This document shows, piece after piece, positions 10,870-22,600 of a DNA stretch of 64,000 nt (within the stretch, counting starts at the first letter, position 1; each line of letters starts with the position of its first letter). Origin of the DNA: Acanthopleura granulata. Lineage: Eukaryota > Mollusca > Polyplacophora > Chitonida > Chitonidae. The stretch spans positions 6,065,168 through 6,129,167 of the forward strand of contig JABBOT010000082.1 in NCBI GenBank assembly GCA_016165875.1. The letters run 5' to 3'. The position numbers were made by a program, and so were the translations under genes. The notes beneath the pieces are model-generated. The model made no database searches and had not been told where the DNA came from. It was given only the letters and a program-made list of their open reading frames with translations.

Positions 10870-13800
10870 ATATTAAAGTATCAAAATCGAAAGACTCAAG
10901 ATAGAGAGGGTAATACTGTGCAATAAAAATGAATGTGCCATGTTTAAAATATGCTTGCCTCACAGTGCACGTCTTTCAGCTGAAAAAAGAAACTGAGGTA
11001 AACTGATAAAAGGGCGGACTTCATCGATAAGGTGTGACCATTTGCCAAGTACTACACTGTCGTTCCTGTACTGTTTTACTTCCAGTGTTGTAGTCTTTTC
11101 TATTGTATTCCAGCACAAAGTAGGACAAGGCAGCATGTATTGTGAGTAATTTTTGACCAACGACGTCAAATGTATTACAGTTAACATCACTGTATTGTTT
11201 TTGATCGAATTATGCTGAAGCCACAATATTTAGGGGGTTTAAGGCGATACCTTTTAAACATGAACAGCTAAAATAAAAACCCTGTGAGGCCGATTGCGAG
11301 TGACCATTTGCCAACTATCACACTATCCTCGCTGCTCTGGTTTTGCTCTCTGTGCTGAAGTCTTTCATATTTGTAACAGTCATGTTTGTTCTACGTGCAC
11401 ATGTGTATCACATACGTTAGTATATCCGTGCGTCCAGATATGTACATACAAACATGTATTTCTCTACCGGTGTCCAAGTTCGCATTCAAAAATCTTTCAC
11501 TTACTACGGCGATGATTTCTTGAGTATGGCGGAAATATCTAATCTAAGAAATAAATACTGGATGGCTGTGCACTTAAACCATGATATGTGAATGCCCTGA
11601 GTAGAACAGCGCTCTTTGTCATATACATATATACTTACCCATTCCCTCGACTTTAAACCGCAGGCGAACAAGCGGGAGTGGGGTTCGAGCTCCCGATCTC
11701 ACTCACATCAGAGACCGGTTGGCCCTGACCAGCACATCCATACAGCTGACTGGGCCAGCCAGTGCGATTCTAATACAGCCTCAAAGTGCAGTCGCCAGTA
11801 AGGGCCATCCTTCTGAATTTGAACTCGGGACTTCATATGGTTATGTACATCTACTTTAAAATGGCCTTTAAAACACGAACAACGTGCATATTGACCTGGA
11901 AAAAATAAATAGTTCGTTTTAGCAATTTAAAGAAAAGGTTCAAACAAAGGAACGCCTGTGGCAGTGGGCATAATGAGGTGAAAACAATGTGCCGTGACAA
12001 AATGGTGCAGCAAACCCACAAGTTCAATAATTACAACAGCGTATAATTTGCATCCGCTGGTAAGAGCTAAGGGTTCATTGCCGTTATAATTCAAAAACAT
12101 TTTCCACGAAAGGAAGGACATCTTGTACAGAAAAGTCAGGGGATTATATTATAAACAAATTCTGTTTAACTTGGGCAAACCGAACGGTAGTGTGTATATT
12201 TACGAAGTAAATGCCACAGTAGCCAACTCAGATGTATTGTGAAATTTGTAACCTGAAATGGCATTCAGGAAGGAAATGTCTCTTTAAAATCAGGTGTACA
12301 GACTTCGGTCGACAAGTTCATCGGTGTATATTAAGGAGCCAAAATCTTACCATCATATTTAGAGCTACATGTATTTGTTTCTGTTTGACACGTTTGGAAT
12401 TTGATGAAATTAACTGAGTATTCTTTTAACTGATCTTCAACTGGATTTAGTGTGGTATAATTGAGCCATAACAACATACATATATTGATATCAGATCTAT
12501 ATTACATAATTATGCTTGCTATTGGACAGGGACCGAAAACGCGAATGTTTCAACTGTAGACTACAATATCCACTTAATCAAGGGATTTTCTAGTCCCGAA
12601 CGTGATTATGCCTACAACATGTGATAAAACTTATTCATTTGATACGGGCGTTTTACCCAAGACCATTCCGTGTTACATAACAGCGTTCACGTGTGGCTGA
12701 AGGTAACCGGGTGCAGAGTTATCAGGCAGCCACCGATCCTGCAGTCGGGGCCTTGGCAAACCTTTTGACCAAAACAGCAATACCTGGAACTAGACGTCAA
12801 CATGCAACCCGCGTCATTCAGTCTGGATGGTAAGAGGTCCGAGTAGTCCGAGACGGCGTAGGCTGCTTGGATACAATTGGCTGTCAAGTAACTTATAATA
12901 ACAATACACCGTATGAACGTAACAGGCTTTTCGAAACACAGGCACAAGATTATATTTTCGTTCACATAATACATGGTTACAAAATTTATACTTATTTTTA
13001 CTCCACCTCACACAGGCGTGTATCCTGTGATGGATTCTATGGATTGATAATTATCGTTTTGCATATTCCGTTCGGCAGCGTAGTTCAATTTCTTCTCCAG
13101 TTACTACACATGTGTACTGGGCATTATACAGCGTGAGAGCCTGCCAAACCCTCAATGATTCCGACACTCATGTTACATACGTTGGGTCAGCCTGTTTAAG
13201 CTGAGTGACCATGCAGTTCTTCACATAAGCCAAGGTGGTATTGCATGTTTTTTTTGGTTTTGTTTTTTTGTTTTTGATACGTTTTAACAAAGGTATATTA
13301 TAAAATGTAGCCATATATGACACAAATCGCGCTATAATTTATCCACTGAGTTTGTATCAGACACCACTCCAATCTTCAATGATTTCTACATGTTCTCCGC
13401 GCAGAGATCATGCACACCTCATTCCCCACATATATTTTAATGTGGTCATAATTGTCGTATTCTATAAACGTCAGCCGTGGGAAGGTTCGTCAGTTTTTTG
13501 TCAAAGATCTGTGGTTTACCAGACTCAGGTAGTCTGGTTTCCTCCATCCATTAACCTAAACACCGTTTGATAAGTGAAATATTTCTGAATATGGCCATTA
13601 GAACAACATTTCTGTTTTCCCGTTTTGGGGATTTTTTTTTTGTTTCAATAAAACTAACATGAACGCAAGACTATCCTACTAATTTAGCACATGCCTTATA
13701 GAACGCCATGACATTCGCTTTAAGAAGGAATCCGACCTGTCACTTGTCAGGGGGTCCCTGTCCGTTCAGGGGCCATCACCGAGCTGTTTTTGTTGATTCG

Positions 13801-14692
13801 TTGATGATTGGTGTTTAACGCCATGGTCAGGATGATGGTCAGAGGAAATTTAACTGCAGTGTCCGACCCGGAGTAACCAAAAGACCTTCGCCAGATACTT
13901 CACAAACCTCCTGAGTTTCTGGACGCAGGCGAAATAGCAAGAGCTGGATTCGAACAAGCGGTTTCATTGATTCAACTCTAGATGGCATCAGGCACAGTTT
14001 GAAAAACATATCTGATCATTCTTTAATGCATGTGTGGTAGAAATCAGAGTGCTGGGATAAACTACCGAAAACCAGCAAGATTTAGTTAAGGCCAACCACT
14101 AACTGGGACCTGCAACCTGTATACAGTGTTCATTTCAATGAAGTGTCGTAGAGCAGCCAAGCAAAAGAGGACCGTTGACATAGTGGAGATGTTGAAAGTC
14201 AAGGGCTTAATAACTTAGCCACAGTCCACTCAAAGGATTAAAATGGGTAATTTGATTAATAACTACACAAATACAACAAATAATATGGTATACACGTAAT
14301 CAGGTAGTGGTGAAGAAGGAGGCATAATGAGTACCTATGTACTATGTACCTGACAAACCTCCGGACAGAACTACCCGTAATGGCGATTCCATCGAAAGCT
14401 TGATTCGAAACTTGAACTGCGCCACTACTGTCAGGGATCCATGGACCGCAGATCAACGCCTTTGCCGGCGACACCAGTCAAGACCCACAAGTATGAAGTT
14501 ATATATGGCGAGAAAATAAATACAGAAATCAGACAAATGAGGAAATGATTTATAAATTAGAAAATTGCGGTGTACATTTCACCTGTACAGCACGAGGGCA
14601 ATTCTAACACTGTGTGGCTAGCTTTCTGTCCAGCGTCCAGCTACATGTTGATCGTTTTACGTCGTACTCAACAATTCTTCAGTCATATTTTA
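10870..14692. other. Intergenic, repeat fragments and one odd small frame
   Basis: No supported gene. Holds two possible decayed SINE-like pieces (11655-11815 and 13797-13990). It also has a minus-strand frame (12687-12974) of 95 codons with a hydrophobic stretch ending IQAAYA and then seven cysteines including a CC pair. No splice or promoter support, so it is not called as a gene. Confidence 0.4.
13797..13990. repeat. Decayed SINE-like sequence, second family
   Basis: Starts TGATTGGTGTTTAACGCCAT and contains GAGCTGGATTCGAAC, a box B-like element. It differs from the main SINE in its middle. A related block GCAGGCGAACAAGCGGGAG is seen near 11663. Confidence 0.4.
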
Positions 14693-14757
14693 GTTATTTG
14701 TTTAATTATTTGATTGGTGTTTTACGCCGTACTGAAGAATATTTCATACACAATCAA
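14693..14757 (-). mobile_element. SINE 3'-end fragment
   Basis: Only the tail and the conserved TGGTGTTTTACGCCGTACT block are present. A second partial copy of the same block (GTTTTACGTCGTACTCAAC) lies just upstream at 14655. Confidence 0.65.
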
Positions 14758-14800
14758 CGCTTTCGTGATGATAACTTTCAAGTAAAACGTGAGCACCTTC

Positions 14801-15003
14801 TAATACGCTGAATTGGCATTGCAATAATCTCTCGTGATCACGCTGGTTTTGGACGAGACAGGGTGAGGGCTCTCGCAAACTACCATGAGTTCAAGGAGGT
14901 TAGCAATGCTGTTGTTGTTGGACGTGAGAGCATCACCCTGAATCGTCCAAAACCAGCGTGATCTCTCGAGACGTCTGGAATGCCGATTCGGCTTTTAACG
15001 TAT
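14801..15003. mobile_element. Foldback MITE, family A, copy 1
   Basis: A 21-bp perfect inverted repeat (14836-14856 with 14943-14963, core CGCTGGTTTTGGACG) lies inside longer imperfect arms. These extend outward through TCTCTCG and GAAT(T/C)GGCATT and inward through AGGGTGA and GCTCTC. The loop contains GTTGTTGTTG. No coding capacity. A second copy is at 41751-41980. Confidence 0.75.
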
Positions 15004-15664
15004 ATACCACAAATAGTTAGCCTACAATTCAGTGCACCCGTTTCTAAAGATACCTCGTTTGCTTATCAAGCAGGCCATTTGAAAGTGTAGATGTTCTAAA
15101 TTGGGGGAAAGCGTATCTGGGCAAATAGAACAGATCTAAGGAGAAAAATTCACCACTTCGAAGAAAGGAGCAAGGTCATTCCTGTTGCGAGATATCTTAC
15201 AGGGGAGACAAACAATGTTGATATAAAAGCGTGCGAGTGTTACTTTGGTAGCTTTGAAGTTATTTCCCTTCATCAAGTCCCGGTACGTGAATATACAGTG
15301 CAGCGTCAGCGAAATCAACATTTGTAGACATAACCCATATTTGTGTTTAAATCACTGTTGTACTCCACCTTATTTCCGTCATGACGGAGCCTTGTGTCAA
15401 AAACATTCACTAACTCAACCTATAAGGTGCCTGAACAATGCCAGCAGTAATCTTAGGGATAAACATGTATTTGTATATCGGAAATTTTCGGGAAAAATAC
15501 ACATCCCTCTCGTTAAAAGCCTCTTGTTTGGGACAAATCTGTCTACTGTGTTATAAGTGAAGCAGGTTGTATGAACTGTTAACTGCCGATAGCCTATGAG
15601 TTCTGTGATTCAGCAACAGATACAGTGTGGTGCTGGATGTTAACTGTAAAACATATATACAAAG
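15004..15664. other. Intergenic, nothing recognised
   Basis: A 103-codon frame at 15245-15556 shows no domain; not called. Confidence 0.4.
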
Positions 15665-15901
15665 CGGGGCCTCTGTGGGAAAGGGGGTAGCGCGCAAGCG
15701 CTGCGTAATGACCCAGGTGCTTCAACCAAAGCGGTCACTGTGAGTTAGTCCAGCTCACGCTGGCTTCCTCTCCGGCCGTACGTGGGTATGTCCGCCAGCA
15801 ATCTGCGGATGATCGTAGGTTTCCCCCCGGCTCTGCCTGTCACTATCTTGTAGAAGTGAAATATTCTTGAGTACCGCGTAAAACACCAATCAAATAAATA
15901 A
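15665..15901 (+). mobile_element. SINE with target-site duplication
   Basis: Full-length head (GGGGCCTCTG...) and AAATAAATAAA tail, flanked by ACATATATACAAAG (15651-15664) and ACATATACAAAG (15902-15913). An internal stretch before TATCTTGTAGAAGTG is shortened. It lies just past the 3' end of the zinc finger gene. Confidence 0.85.
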
Positions 15902-15938
15902 ACATATACAAAGTCATGAGCACGGTAAACCAAAACAA

Positions 15939-15944
15939 TTTATT
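15939..15944 (-). terminator. Candidate polyadenylation signal of the 16-finger gene
   Basis: AATAAA on the minus strand about 1.08 kb downstream of the stop at 17021. No nearer signal was chosen, and the true 3' end needs RNA evidence. Confidence 0.35.
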
Positions 15945-17020
15945 CATAAGTCACTACATATAGTACCAATAATATACAAATGAAAACAAGTAGGCCTGCA
16001 GACATGAGTTCTCCACGCCTGACCACAAAGTGAAGACTGGGTGAGTGGTCATACCAAAAAGAGGGCTGACTTAACGTCAACATAAACAGAATGACTTGGA
16101 GTTAAAGCACTGACCGCTAAGCAGCAAGCCTGAATACATGGCCTCATAATGTCTCCCACTGACAATGGATTACACAGAGCGGAAAAAGAGCATGACACCG
16201 ACTGGTTAATTCACATGGTCTCTTGCTAAATGGACATAGCAATTGCAAATCAAACTATGGTCTCTTCAAACATTGAATAATTTACATGGACTGCTTTGAG
16301 TCTTAGGTAGTTTTCATGACTACTTTAGTCATCCTATGACAACCAGCTTTATGGATCATAGATGGGAACAAAATGAACTGAGAATACCTCTGCCTTTCGT
16401 TAAAAAGACATTACAAGAGAAGGGACACTAATAGGAGCATCACACAACAATGCTACTTTTCACATTTGATTTAGACTTGTTCATATCCACCACATCAGAC
16501 AGCTTTCAAACTTGAAGAAAGGCATACCAGTCTGGTTGTAGCAAGTTGGTCCCTGTACAATGATCACACATACATAAAAACACAAAGACAACTGGAGACT
16601 ATTTCAGCATAATTCTTCTGATTATAGAATTACTCTGTTGACTGAGGACAAAGAAATGGCCGACAATCGTTTACATGGCCAGTACAACTATTAGTATAAT
16701 TTTCACCAGATATGGTCTATTATCCTATTAGTCAACACCCTGGCACTCGGTCGGCAGTAATAATCGTCATATACATGTACACATTTTACCTATGTTACAA
16801 TTTCACACCATGTCCTGTCTTTGTCATAAAGGCAATGTCCACATTCCAGTGAAAATATGGGGTAAGCAAAAAACAATTTTCCCCATTTTACTCAAGATCA
16901 AGGTGATAAGACTTAATGTCGATTGTATACTGACCATCTGGATAAAGCTTTTCACATTGCACACTGTCATATCAAAGTGATAAACATACATGATACACAT
17001 GAGTTCAAGAAATACGCCGA
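15945..17020 (-). other. Probable 3' UTR of the 16-finger gene
   Basis: Non-coding, free of SINEs and moderately AT-rich, between the stop codon at 17021 and a candidate AATAAA. Confidence 0.4.
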
Positions 17021-19693
17021 TTAAAGTTCAAAACTGTCATACACACTACATACTGATAACCCATCAGACACAATCAGATCTGTTTGCCTGGCAAAGGATT
17101 CCCTAATTACTCTAACATCAACAAGGCTACTTTTTTCCTCTGCTTTATTCGGAGGGTTACTCAGATGAACATTTCCTTCAACAGATCCAAAATTATTACC
17201 AGCTTTACAATCAGTCTTGTCCACCATGGCATTCTCATCTTCAGTAGATGTGTTAGAATCAGTGTAATTAGGCAGGCCATTTTCCTCCACATCTGATACA
17301 TCATTCGGAGAGTCAATGTGACTACCTTCCTTGGAATTCTCGCTGACATCACCATCAACCTCTAATGCTCTACTCAGATCAATGTCTTCATCAACACCAC
17401 TGATATTGTGGTCTTTGTGAAAATCTGATGTGTCAGGTATGCTGTTAGCATTATCACTTTCCTTTACCCTATCTCCTGCATCATCATTGCCAGAATCTGA
17501 CATATGAGCCATAATGTTTACAACCCTGTTGTCATTCACACCTACATTAACATCATTAATATCTGAACCATCATCTATTATTGTTCTGTTAACAACTCCT
17601 TTAGGCTCATCATAATCATCATCATCATCATATTCATCAGAAATATCTTTTGTATTCAGTGGTTTGATGACAGAGAACACTGCTTCTGTGCTTGCCGCTG
17701 GTGGACTGTGTACTCTCATATGTCTTTTCAATCCACCAGTGCTGCTAAAGTACTGGTCGCATATGGAACATCTGAAAGGCCTGTTGCTATCATGGATCTT
17801 TGAGTGCCTGTACAAGGTCATTCGGGTCTTAAACCCCTTTCCACAGGAACAACACAGCCAGGGACGCTCGTCAGTGTGGGATGCCGCGTGAAGCTTAAGA
17901 GACTGTGCAGTCATGAAATCCTTGCCACACTGGATGCACAGAAAAGGTCTTTCACCAGAATGGGTTCGCAAATGAACATTGTAGTGTGAGCGCTGTTTGA
18001 ATGCCTTCCCACACTCACTGCACTCGAAAGGCTTCTCGCTACTGTGTTGAACGTAATGAGCATTAAGCTGACAAGCCTTCCAGAACACCTTTCCACAGGT
18101 CAGACATGGATACTGCTTATCATACTGTCTATGAAGGTCTGGGACACCCTCACCACTGATGTCGTCACTGCCTGTTTTCACATGGAGGGCCACGTGACGA
18201 TTCAGAAGGTACTGAGATGCGAGTTTCTCCCCACATATGGGGCAAGGATTGGGTGACTTGGGTGGAGATGGGAGCTCTCCCTCACCATGAGACTTGTACA
18301 AGTGAACCTTAAGCCGTGAGGGTTTGAAGAAGGCCATCCCACACATCTGACACATATACTTCTTATCTTGGGAGTGATTCTTTGGAGGTTCTCCTTCTCC
18401 ATGGGCATAGAAGGCGTGGTATTTGAGCCGAGCGGCACTGGCAACAGTTTTCCCACATGCAGCACACATGTGTCGCTTTGGTGGCTGTGGCAGTTCAGCA
18501 GGATTCCCTATCCCGTGTGCCTTGTACCGATGGAGTCGAAGTCGAGAAGGATTGTGAAACGAATTTCCACAAGAGTCACACAGGTGGTTCTTGGCCTGCT
18601 GGAACAAGTAGGAAGCATCGCCTTCGCCATGTTCTTTGAACAGGTGGTGTTTGTGCCGTTGTTTGCTGGAGAATGTTTTGCCACAAGTCATACAGATGTA
18701 CCTTTTGGGAAAGTGAGGGAGGTCCACCGGGTCAGCCATGCCGTGCACCTTAAATAGGTGGTACTTGAGTCTTGAGGGGCTTAGGAAGAGGCCGCTGCAC
18801 TGATCACAGACATGTTTCTTCTGTCTATGATACACATTTGATTCATCTCCAATTTGGTGAGCACGGAATAAATGGTGGAGAAGCCTGGCTCTGCTATGAA
18901 AAGATTTGTCACACTGTGAGCAAAAATGAGGCTTGGCCTTGATGCAAAATTCCTGGGGGTTTCCTTCCCCATGAACTTTGAACATATGGTACCGCAATCT
19001 GGAAGGTACACGGAACAATTCCCCGCACTCCTTACACATATGTTTCTTATGGTCAACTTTAACATCCATGGGGCTTCCTTCCCCGTGTGCTTTATACATG
19101 TGAGACTTTAGACGAGATGGACAGCTGAATGACTGCCCACAAGAGCAAGTGTGAGGCTTCCTTCTCCTGTAGAATTTCTCTGGATCTCCCATCCCATGAA
19201 CTTTAAACATGTGGTATTGCAATCTTGAAGGCACCCGAAACATTTCTCCACACACTGTACAGCCATGTTTTTTACCATCAACTTTGACATCATCATGGCT
19301 TCCTTTGCCATGAACTTTTAACATGTGAGACTTCAGTCTGGAGGAACACTTGAATGCCTGTCCACAAAAACAAGTGTTCCTCTTGGAGCTTCCAGTTTTT
19401 CTTGCTGTTTGATGGCATCCCTCTCGTTTAGCTTGTGGTGATCCTTCTGTAGCAGAAAACTGTTCAGTCGACTCTACGTCACTCCACTCCGAGGATGGAG
19501 GAGAAAATGTGTATACTGGATCATCATTGTCACTTACATATTCACTGCTGGAATCACTTACTCGTGGTTGTGTAGGCTGTAAATGCTCCTTCATGGAACC
19601 ATCAAGAGCATTGTCAAAGTACACTAATGGTGGTGCTACTGCTCCCCCAGTAATTCTTGGTTCCAGCCATTCTGAAGCCTGAGATTCACTAGC
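17021..19693 (-). CDS. Coding exon 3 of the 16-finger gene (all fingers)
   Basis: Acceptor TTCTTCAATAG at 19694. The frame has no ATG before SMKEHLQ, so the exon must be spliced to upstream coding exons. It carries every zinc finger and the acidic tail and ends ...DSFEL at TAA 17021-17023. Confidence 0.9.
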   Translation of the reverse strand, partial: ASESQASEWLEPRITGGAVAPPLVYFDNALDGSMKEHLQPTQPRVSDSSSEYVSDNDDPVYTFSPPSSEWSDVESTEQFSATEGSPQAKREGCHQTARKTGSSKRNTCFCGQAFKCSSRLKSHMLKVHGKGSHDDVKVDGKKHGCTVCGEMFRVPSRLQYHMFKVHGMGDPEKFYRRRKPHTCSCGQSFSCPSRLKSHMYKAHGEGSPMDVKVDHKKHMCKECGELFRVPSRLRYHMFKVHGEGNPQEFCIKAKPHFCSQCDKSFHSRARLLHHLFRAHQIGDESNVYHRQKKHVCDQCSGLFLSPSRLKYHLFKVHGMADPVDLPHFPKRYICMTCGKTFSSKQRHKHHLFKEHGEGDASYLFQQAKNHLCDSCGNSFHNPSRLRLHRYKAHGIGNPAELPQPPKRHMCAACGKTVASAARLKYHAFYAHGEGEPPKNHSQDKKYMCQMCGMAFFKPSRLKVHLYKSHGEGELPSPPKSPNPCPICGEKLASQYLLNRHVALHVKTGSDDISGEGVPDLHRQYDKQYPCLTCGKVFWKACQLNAHYVQHSSEKPFECSECGKAFKQRSHYNVHLRTHSGERPFLCIQCGKDFMTAQSLKLHAASHTDERPWLCCSCGKGFKTRMTLYRHSKIHDSNRPFRCSICDQYFSSTGGLKRHMRVHSPPAASTEAVFSVIKPLNTKDISDEYDDDDDYDEPKGVVNRTIIDDGSDINDVNVGVNDNRVVNIMAHMSDSGNDDAGDRVKESDNANSIPDTSDFHKDHNISGVDEDIDLSRALEVDGDVSENSKEGSHIDSPNDVSDVEENGLPNYTDSNTSTEDENAMVDKTDCKAGNNFGSVEGNVHLSNPPNKAEEKSSLVDVRVIRESFARQTDLIVSDGLSVCSVYDSFEL

Positions 19694-22600
19694 CTATTGA
19701 AGAAAAGTTAAACAAAAATAAATGTAAATTTAACCACAAGTATTTTTTTCTTCTTTAAATTTCCCCCATGAAGTATATGTATATATTTATTTTACAGAAG
19801 GAGACAAAGAATGGCATTAAAATCAAAGACAACAGAACCTTAGCTATTACAGAGGAAAGGTGGAAACAGACCAAACGAGATGCAGACATTTTCATTCTGA
19901 GGTGCTTGGTTACTTTATAAATCAACTTTAATCTGGTATCTTACAAGGGCACGAGATACACCATGTTAGAGATACTGGAAACTGAGGGTCAGGTACATCG
20001 AACCTTATACATGTATGGTTAAAAGGGAAAACATGGTTCACATAACATTAGTGAAAACAGCTCCGTTCTAGGGTTAAATAAACAGCTCGTGCCTGGCTGG
20101 TTAAAACTGGTAACATCGTAGCTCTTTTGGTTTTCTCAATATGCGTATTTTTGATTTCTTTGAACTCAGATATCTCAATTCTGCAATGTCATAAGAGAAT
20201 TAAAATGGAATAATTTTTTAAATTGGGATACTTTATACTGCATATATACATTTGGTCTAGTAGGGTTATTCAAAACAAGAAATAACAACTAATGAACAGA
20301 GGAGAGGAATGGCCATTTCAGCTCAAGATGCCTTACAATTACAATCCACAGCATGTAACTTAACATCTGTCAACGCTTCATTGATTCAGTCCTCTTGGAA
20401 TACATTTGAGAGAGAAATCTGCTCACAGTGCAGTGGTAACAAATGAACGTGGCCCTATTGCTTGTGTCCTCATTCAAGTGCTGCTCGTGGTTACACGGTG
20501 ATCACTTGGGCTTCTATCATAGAAGATCTTGGTCTTCAGTATATAGTGACAAAAACTGCATACTCAATATTCATGAGGAAAGAATACACAAGCCCAGTTA
20601 AATTAAAACTAACAAACAGTTTGCCAAGTTTGGAGTAACAAAACAGATAAATATGAAACAAGAAATAATAACTACATGTACAATAACTATCGTATCAAAC
20701 TGCAGTTTTCTTTTAATTAGACCAAAGCCCAGATTATTCTAAAACAGAACTAAATCTACAAATTGCTTTGTCCAGCCTATGTCAAAACTCCAAAACATAA
20801 TGTCACCTGTTTAAGATAATGTGCATTTGGACAGCCCAAATGCATCTTAAATAGTCAGGCCATTTCCACCATGTCTTGGGGTGAATTTGGGGTTCTCGAT
20901 AAAAAATTTTTGCTTGGTATATAATTTTTGTCTGGAACCAGATTTCATGTTTTGAGTTCAAATTTGCTTCTACTGCACTCAACAGACTTTCATTTTTGAT
21001 TGAAGTATACTTCTTTTGGTCTTGTAGGTCTTTGATTTTTAATTTCCTACAATCGACAAAAAAGTTTTATGCATATATTATAGACTTTCGAAATCAAAAT
21101 CAAAACTGAAATCAATTATGAGTCCTCTCTACAATGGAGTTTAAATGAGGCTGAGGTGGTCTCATTGTGAAATCTGCATGAAGACAAAGCATAGGATCAG
21201 AATTATTCTTCTCCAGGCCAGATTGTGCAAAATGTTTAATTCATGGTATCTGTCCGGTAATTTATTGAGCACATACAACCAACCACATCCCTTGAAGAAA
21301 AGTCCTACATGTATGCCTTCTTTATTTAGAATTCTACCCCGCTGTCAAATGTGGGCCGTGTGCAAGTACACATATAGATGACCTTTAAAACAACATCAAG
21401 TTTGTTATGAAACATACCAGCTGTTACTTTCAGCCCCCCCCCCCCCCCCGGTAATGTTCTGTTGTGCTGTTTATTTCCGCAGATGAAAGGATTTGAACTT
21501 GTATACTGTGTAGGGTTGCTTGTATTGTTTATATAATTTATATAGAGATTAAATATCAGAATTGTCTTCAGTAATGAAAGTGTTATTTTACATAATTTAT
21601 ACATATTACTTTTGTGATTGCATATTTACTGCTTCAAACCTAAACGGCATGATGTGGGAAAAAAAAAATACACTTTGTTTCAAGACATTAAATTCTAAGC
21701 TCAGTGGTATCATGTCACAATACCTGTACAGTAAACTTTAATACTCGAACAGCATGCAACGATAAGACACGACGCCGTAGATACGTCATTGAAATATCTA
21801 AGTGATCTCAAGTCTCAAATCTTGTCACTGATTGGTCTAAAATTCATAACCTCTGTGGAGGGAGTAAAACAGATCAGCAGAATAAAATGTGCCGTTTTTT
21901 TTCGCATTTTCTTCAGTTTTGAGGGTAGCATAGGGTTTAACACCTTTGTCTTAGTATTTGTTGTGTAACCCAGGGGTTCATAGAAGTCTTTTTTCCACCA
22001 ACCAACCACTACTCTCAGGAGGAAACTGTGTTTTTCTTTTGAACTAAACTGAATATTTTTTTTGCTTTGACCCGCCTTTTAAGTTACCAAAATTGAATAT
22101 TTCTGATGCTTAACCATTCCACATTAACTGAAGTAATTGTAAGTGCCTATATATGAACTCAAGCTGGTCTTCAGACTGTATGATATTACTAATTGATAGC
22201 CGGCATGAATTGCAGCTGTCATTATTTCAAGATTCCACACACAAACAGTGTTGAGGTCCATGAAGATCTGTCCGAAAGCTTACAACCAAGATAATCTGGA
22301 CTAAAACTCTATGCAGCTGATGTTGACATCACTTTCAACAATTTTACAGTGTTCATTTCATAATGGAATTATTAAGGGCATTGTGGCTGTCATTCTCAGT
22401 GAGTGGAAAGGCATGTAAAACGATGAACGTTAAAAGGTTGGGGCGAAAAAGCACAAACACAACAACATACAAACAAAAATAGTTGAGACAGAGTACAGAT
22501 AATTAATAATCATGAAATACCTTACCTGAAAATAATAATGGATGTAGATGAATGTTCTCTCAACTACCTAAATTTTCTTGAAATATTATCCTTACGTCTG

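Noticed and set aside
18202..19311. Frames of 60-129 codons on both strands
   Set aside because: Shadows of the finger repeats in the 16-finger gene.
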